A stretch of DNA of 8,321 nucleotides, from contig JAGOCV010000173.1 of assembly GCA_017998575.1 (NCBI GenBank), forward strand, positions 1 to 8,321. Reading direction: 5' to 3'. Positions 6,906 to 8,321 of the stretch are shown in pieces. A program made the position numbers and the translations under genes. Numbering within the stretch: position 1 is the stretch's first letter; the number at the start of each line of letters is the position of its first letter. The notes under the pieces were generated by a model that saw only the letters and a program-made list of their open reading frames with translations, searched no databases and was not told the DNA's origin. Source of the DNA: Burkholderiaceae bacterium (GTDB taxonomy: Bacteria; Pseudomonadota; Gammaproteobacteria; Burkholderiales; Burkholderiaceae).

Positions 6906-7829
6906 CTAAATGCCCAGCATCAGGCGCAGGTTCTGCACGGCGGCACCGCTCGCGCCCTTGCCCAGGTTGTCCAGGCGCGCGATCACCACGGCGTGGCGGT
7001 GGTCCTCGTTGGGGAACACGCGGATTTCGAGTTCGTTCGTGTCGTTGAGCGCCAGCGCGTCGAGCTTGCCGTCGTCGGTGGGCGGCAGCACCTTCACGTA
7101 CTGCTCGGGCGTGTTGCTCTTCGCATAATGGGCCGAGAGCGCCGCGTGCAGGTCGGCCGCCGACGGCTTGCCGGGCAGGGCGTCCAGGTGCAGCGGCAGT
7201 TGAACCAGCATGCCTTGGCGGAAATTGCCCACCGAGGGGATGAACACCGGGCGCTCGGTGAGCCCCGTGTATTTCATGATCTCGGGAATGTGCTTGTGCT
7301 TGAGGCCCAGTGCGTAGGTTTCGAACAGCGGCGCCGTGCCGGCCTCGTAGGCCTCGATCATGCTGCGCCCGCCGCCCGAATAGCCGCTCACCGAAGGCAG
7401 CGCGATGGCGTGGCCGGCCGGCAGCAGGCCGGCATCCACCAGCGGACGCACGATGGCGATGGCGCCTGTGGCGTAGCAGCCCGGGTTGGCCACGCGTTCG
7501 GCCGCAGCCACTGCGTCGGCCTGCCCGGCCGCGAGTTCGGGGAAGCCATAAACCCAGCCGGCCGCCGTGCGGTGCGCGGTGGAGGCGTCGATGATGCGCG
7601 GCCGGCGGTCTGGCAGGGCATCGACCATGGCCACCGTTTCGCGCGCAGCGTCGTCGTGCAGGCACAGGATGACGAGGTCGGCCTCGGCGATCAGTTCGCG
7701 CTTGGCGGCCGGGTCCTTGCGGCGTGCGGGGTCGATGCTGATCAGTTCGACGCCGGCCATGGACGCGAGCCGTTCGCGGATCTGCAGGCCGGTGGTGCCG
7801 GCTTCGCCATCGATGAAAACCTTGGACAT
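6906..7829 (-). CDS. argC: N-acetyl-gamma-glutamyl-phosphate reductase, short (type 2) form
   Basis: ArgC reduces N-acetyl-glutamyl-5-phosphate to the semialdehyde with NADPH, the third step of arginine synthesis, in the cytoplasm. The protein is 307 residues, the length of type-2 ArgC rather than the roughly 340-350 of type 1. The N-terminus [17 protein letters not shown] (1-17) carries the NADP-binding GxxGxxG loop and is diagnostic of the type-2 group. The active-site motif NPGCYATGA (115-123) has catalytic Cys118, and [12 protein letters not shown] (144-155) and the conserved HKHIPEI (178-184) follow. The start at 7829 is set by the family N-terminus; the frame is open to 8027, but that extension overlaps the sucC leader. 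No clear Shine-Dalgarno precedes it. It is divergent from sucC across 196 bp and convergent with recX. Whether the genome also has a type-1 argC cannot be seen here. Confidence 0.95.
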   Translation of the reverse strand: MSKVFIDGEAGTTGLQIRERLASMAGVELISIDPARRKDPAAKRELIAEADLVILCLHDDAARETVAMVDALPDRRPRIIDASTAHRTAAGWVYGFPELAAGQADAVAAAERVANPGCYATGAIAIVRPLVDAGLLPAGHAIALPSVSGYSGGGRSMIEAYEAGTAPLFETYALGLKHKHIPEIMKYTGLTERPVFIPSVGNFRQGMLVQLPLHLDALPGKPSAADLHAALSAHYAKSNTPEQYVKVLPPTDDGKLDALALNDTNELEIRVFPNEDHRHAVVIARLDNLGKGASGAAVQNLRLMLGI

Positions 7830-8025
7830 GGTGCAATAACCGGAGTGATGGGGGCGTGGAAGGGTGGGAGCGGCCCGTCGGGGTCGGGTTCCCACTATAG
7901 ACGGCACGCACGAAAATTGTGCATCGCAGCATGATACAGTTCGCGGCGGCCCTGCCATCCGCCCGGCGAACGCACGCCCTCGCGCGGCCCCGCAGCCTCC
8001 ATCCCCGACTCCTAAGAGAGACTCC
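7830..8025. other. Divergent argC/sucC intergenic region
   Basis: These 196 bp must hold the promoters of both argC (leftward) and sucC (rightward). The only A/T-richer patches are around 7894-7899 and 7912-7940, where the candidate argC promoter and a GATACAGT sequence (7933-7940) that could be a sucC -10 lie close together. No convincing -35 for sucC was found. The left 60 bases are a GC-rich argC leader and the right 85 bases a C-rich sucC leader without hairpins that I would call a riboswitch. Confidence 0.5.
7894..7923 (-). promoter_or_regulatory. Candidate argC promoter
   Basis: On the minus strand TGCACA (7923-7918, four of six) is followed by 18 bp and TATAGT (7899-7894, five of six to TATAAT). 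A start near 7887 would give a leader of about 57 bases to the argC ATG. GCAC-N7-GTGC (7908-7922) is a small inverted repeat over the -35 region and may be regulatory. Confidence 0.4.
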
Positions 8026-8321
8026 ATGAAGATTCACGAATACCAAGCCAAGGAAATCTTGCGCAAGTTTGGTGTACCGGTGCCCCGCGGCATTCCCGCG
8101 TTCACGGTGCAGGAAGCGGTGGAAGCCGCGCAGAAGCTCGGCGGCCCGGTGTGGGTGGTCAAGGCCCAGATCCACGCGGGCGGCCGCGGCAAGGGCGGCG
8201 GCGTGAAGGTCGCCAAGACCATCGACGACGTGAAGAAGCTGGCCGAGCAGATCCTGGGCATGCAGCTCAAGACGCACCAGACCGGCCCCGAAGGCCAGAA
8301 GGACCGCCGCCTCTACATCGA
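8026..8321 (+). CDS. sucC: Succinate-CoA ligase (ADP-forming) beta subunit, N-terminal part
   Basis: SucC is the ATP-grasp subunit of succinyl-CoA synthetase, which converts succinyl-CoA to succinate with substrate-level ATP formation in the TCA cycle, working with SucD. The visible 98 residues begin [20 protein letters not shown], the standard start of the family, and include the ATP-grasp strand and glycine loop [19 protein letters not shown] (44-62). AAGAGAG at 8014-8020 lies five bases upstream of the ATG. The gene runs off the right edge; sucD would be expected next. Nothing unusual is seen in the part present. Confidence 0.98.
   Translation, partial: MKIHEYQAKEILRKFGVPVPRGIPAFTVQEAVEAAQKLGGPVWVVKAQIHAGGRGKGGGVKVAKTIDDVKKLAEQILGMQLKTHQTGPEGQKDRRLYI

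Noticed and set aside
7908..7922. ArgR operator upstream of argC
   Set aside because: GCAC-N7-GTGC does not match the ARG-box pattern (TGNATWWWWATNCA) well enough to claim.
7830..8027. A 66-residue N-terminal extension of ArgC
   Set aside because: The family begins at [11 protein letters not shown]; the upstream frame runs through the predicted promoters and up to the sucC start codon, with no conserved sequence.
6454..8277. A 607-codon open frame on the minus strand spanning recX, argC and the sucC start
   Set aside because: It overlaps three well-identified genes in a different frame, has low-complexity composition and no domain; a shadow of high GC content.

Overview
The window is a GC-rich bacterial chromosomal segment. 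Gene content, the very high GC at wobble positions, the recA-recX pair followed by sucC, and a LexA box of the form CTGT-N8-ACAG point to a betaproteobacterium, most likely Burkholderiales of the Comamonadaceae type (Acidovorax/Variovorax/Hydrogenophaga-like). This placement is inferred from the protein sequences, not from a search. No stretch over 300 bases lacks a gene, and the density is ordinary for a core chromosome.

Layout from left to right. (1) Bases 1-435: the C-terminal part of a glutathione S-transferase. It opens with a perfect 74-bp palindrome at the window edge that looks like a fold-back assembly artefact. (2) Minus strand, 2796 down to 454: an OmpR-type response regulator followed by its TctE-like sensor kinase. 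A 186-bp spacer between them is packed with GC-rich hairpins and a duplicated REP-like repeat. (3) Plus strand, 2927-4731: a lipid-kinase-family (DAGK/YegS) protein and a calcineurin-like metallophosphoesterase, joined by an ATGA overlap. (4) Minus strand, 5201 down to 4710: a MarR-family regulator. Its 3' end overlaps the phosphoesterase by 22 bp, and its promoter faces recA. (5) Plus strand, 5344-6865: recA and recX, 4 bp apart, under a LexA box. (6) Minus strand, 7829 down to 6906: a short-form (type 2) argC. (7) Plus strand, from 8026: the start of sucC, running off the window.

How the genes relate. recA/recX is the SOS recombinase and its modulator. The two-component pair is probably transcribed as one unit, with its RNA structured between the genes. 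The kinase/phosphoesterase pair is translationally coupled and probably acts on a shared phospholipid or phosphate-ester pathway whose substrate cannot be read from sequence. argC (arginine synthesis) and sucC (TCA cycle) are housekeeping enzymes sharing a divergent promoter region. I see no mobile element, CRISPR array, tRNA or rRNA, and no convincing undescribed multi-gene system. The items most worth a second look are the terminal palindrome, the hairpin-rich RR/HK spacer, the overlapping divergent marR/recA promoters, the unannotated lipid-kinase/phosphoesterase pair, and the type-2 argC next to recX.
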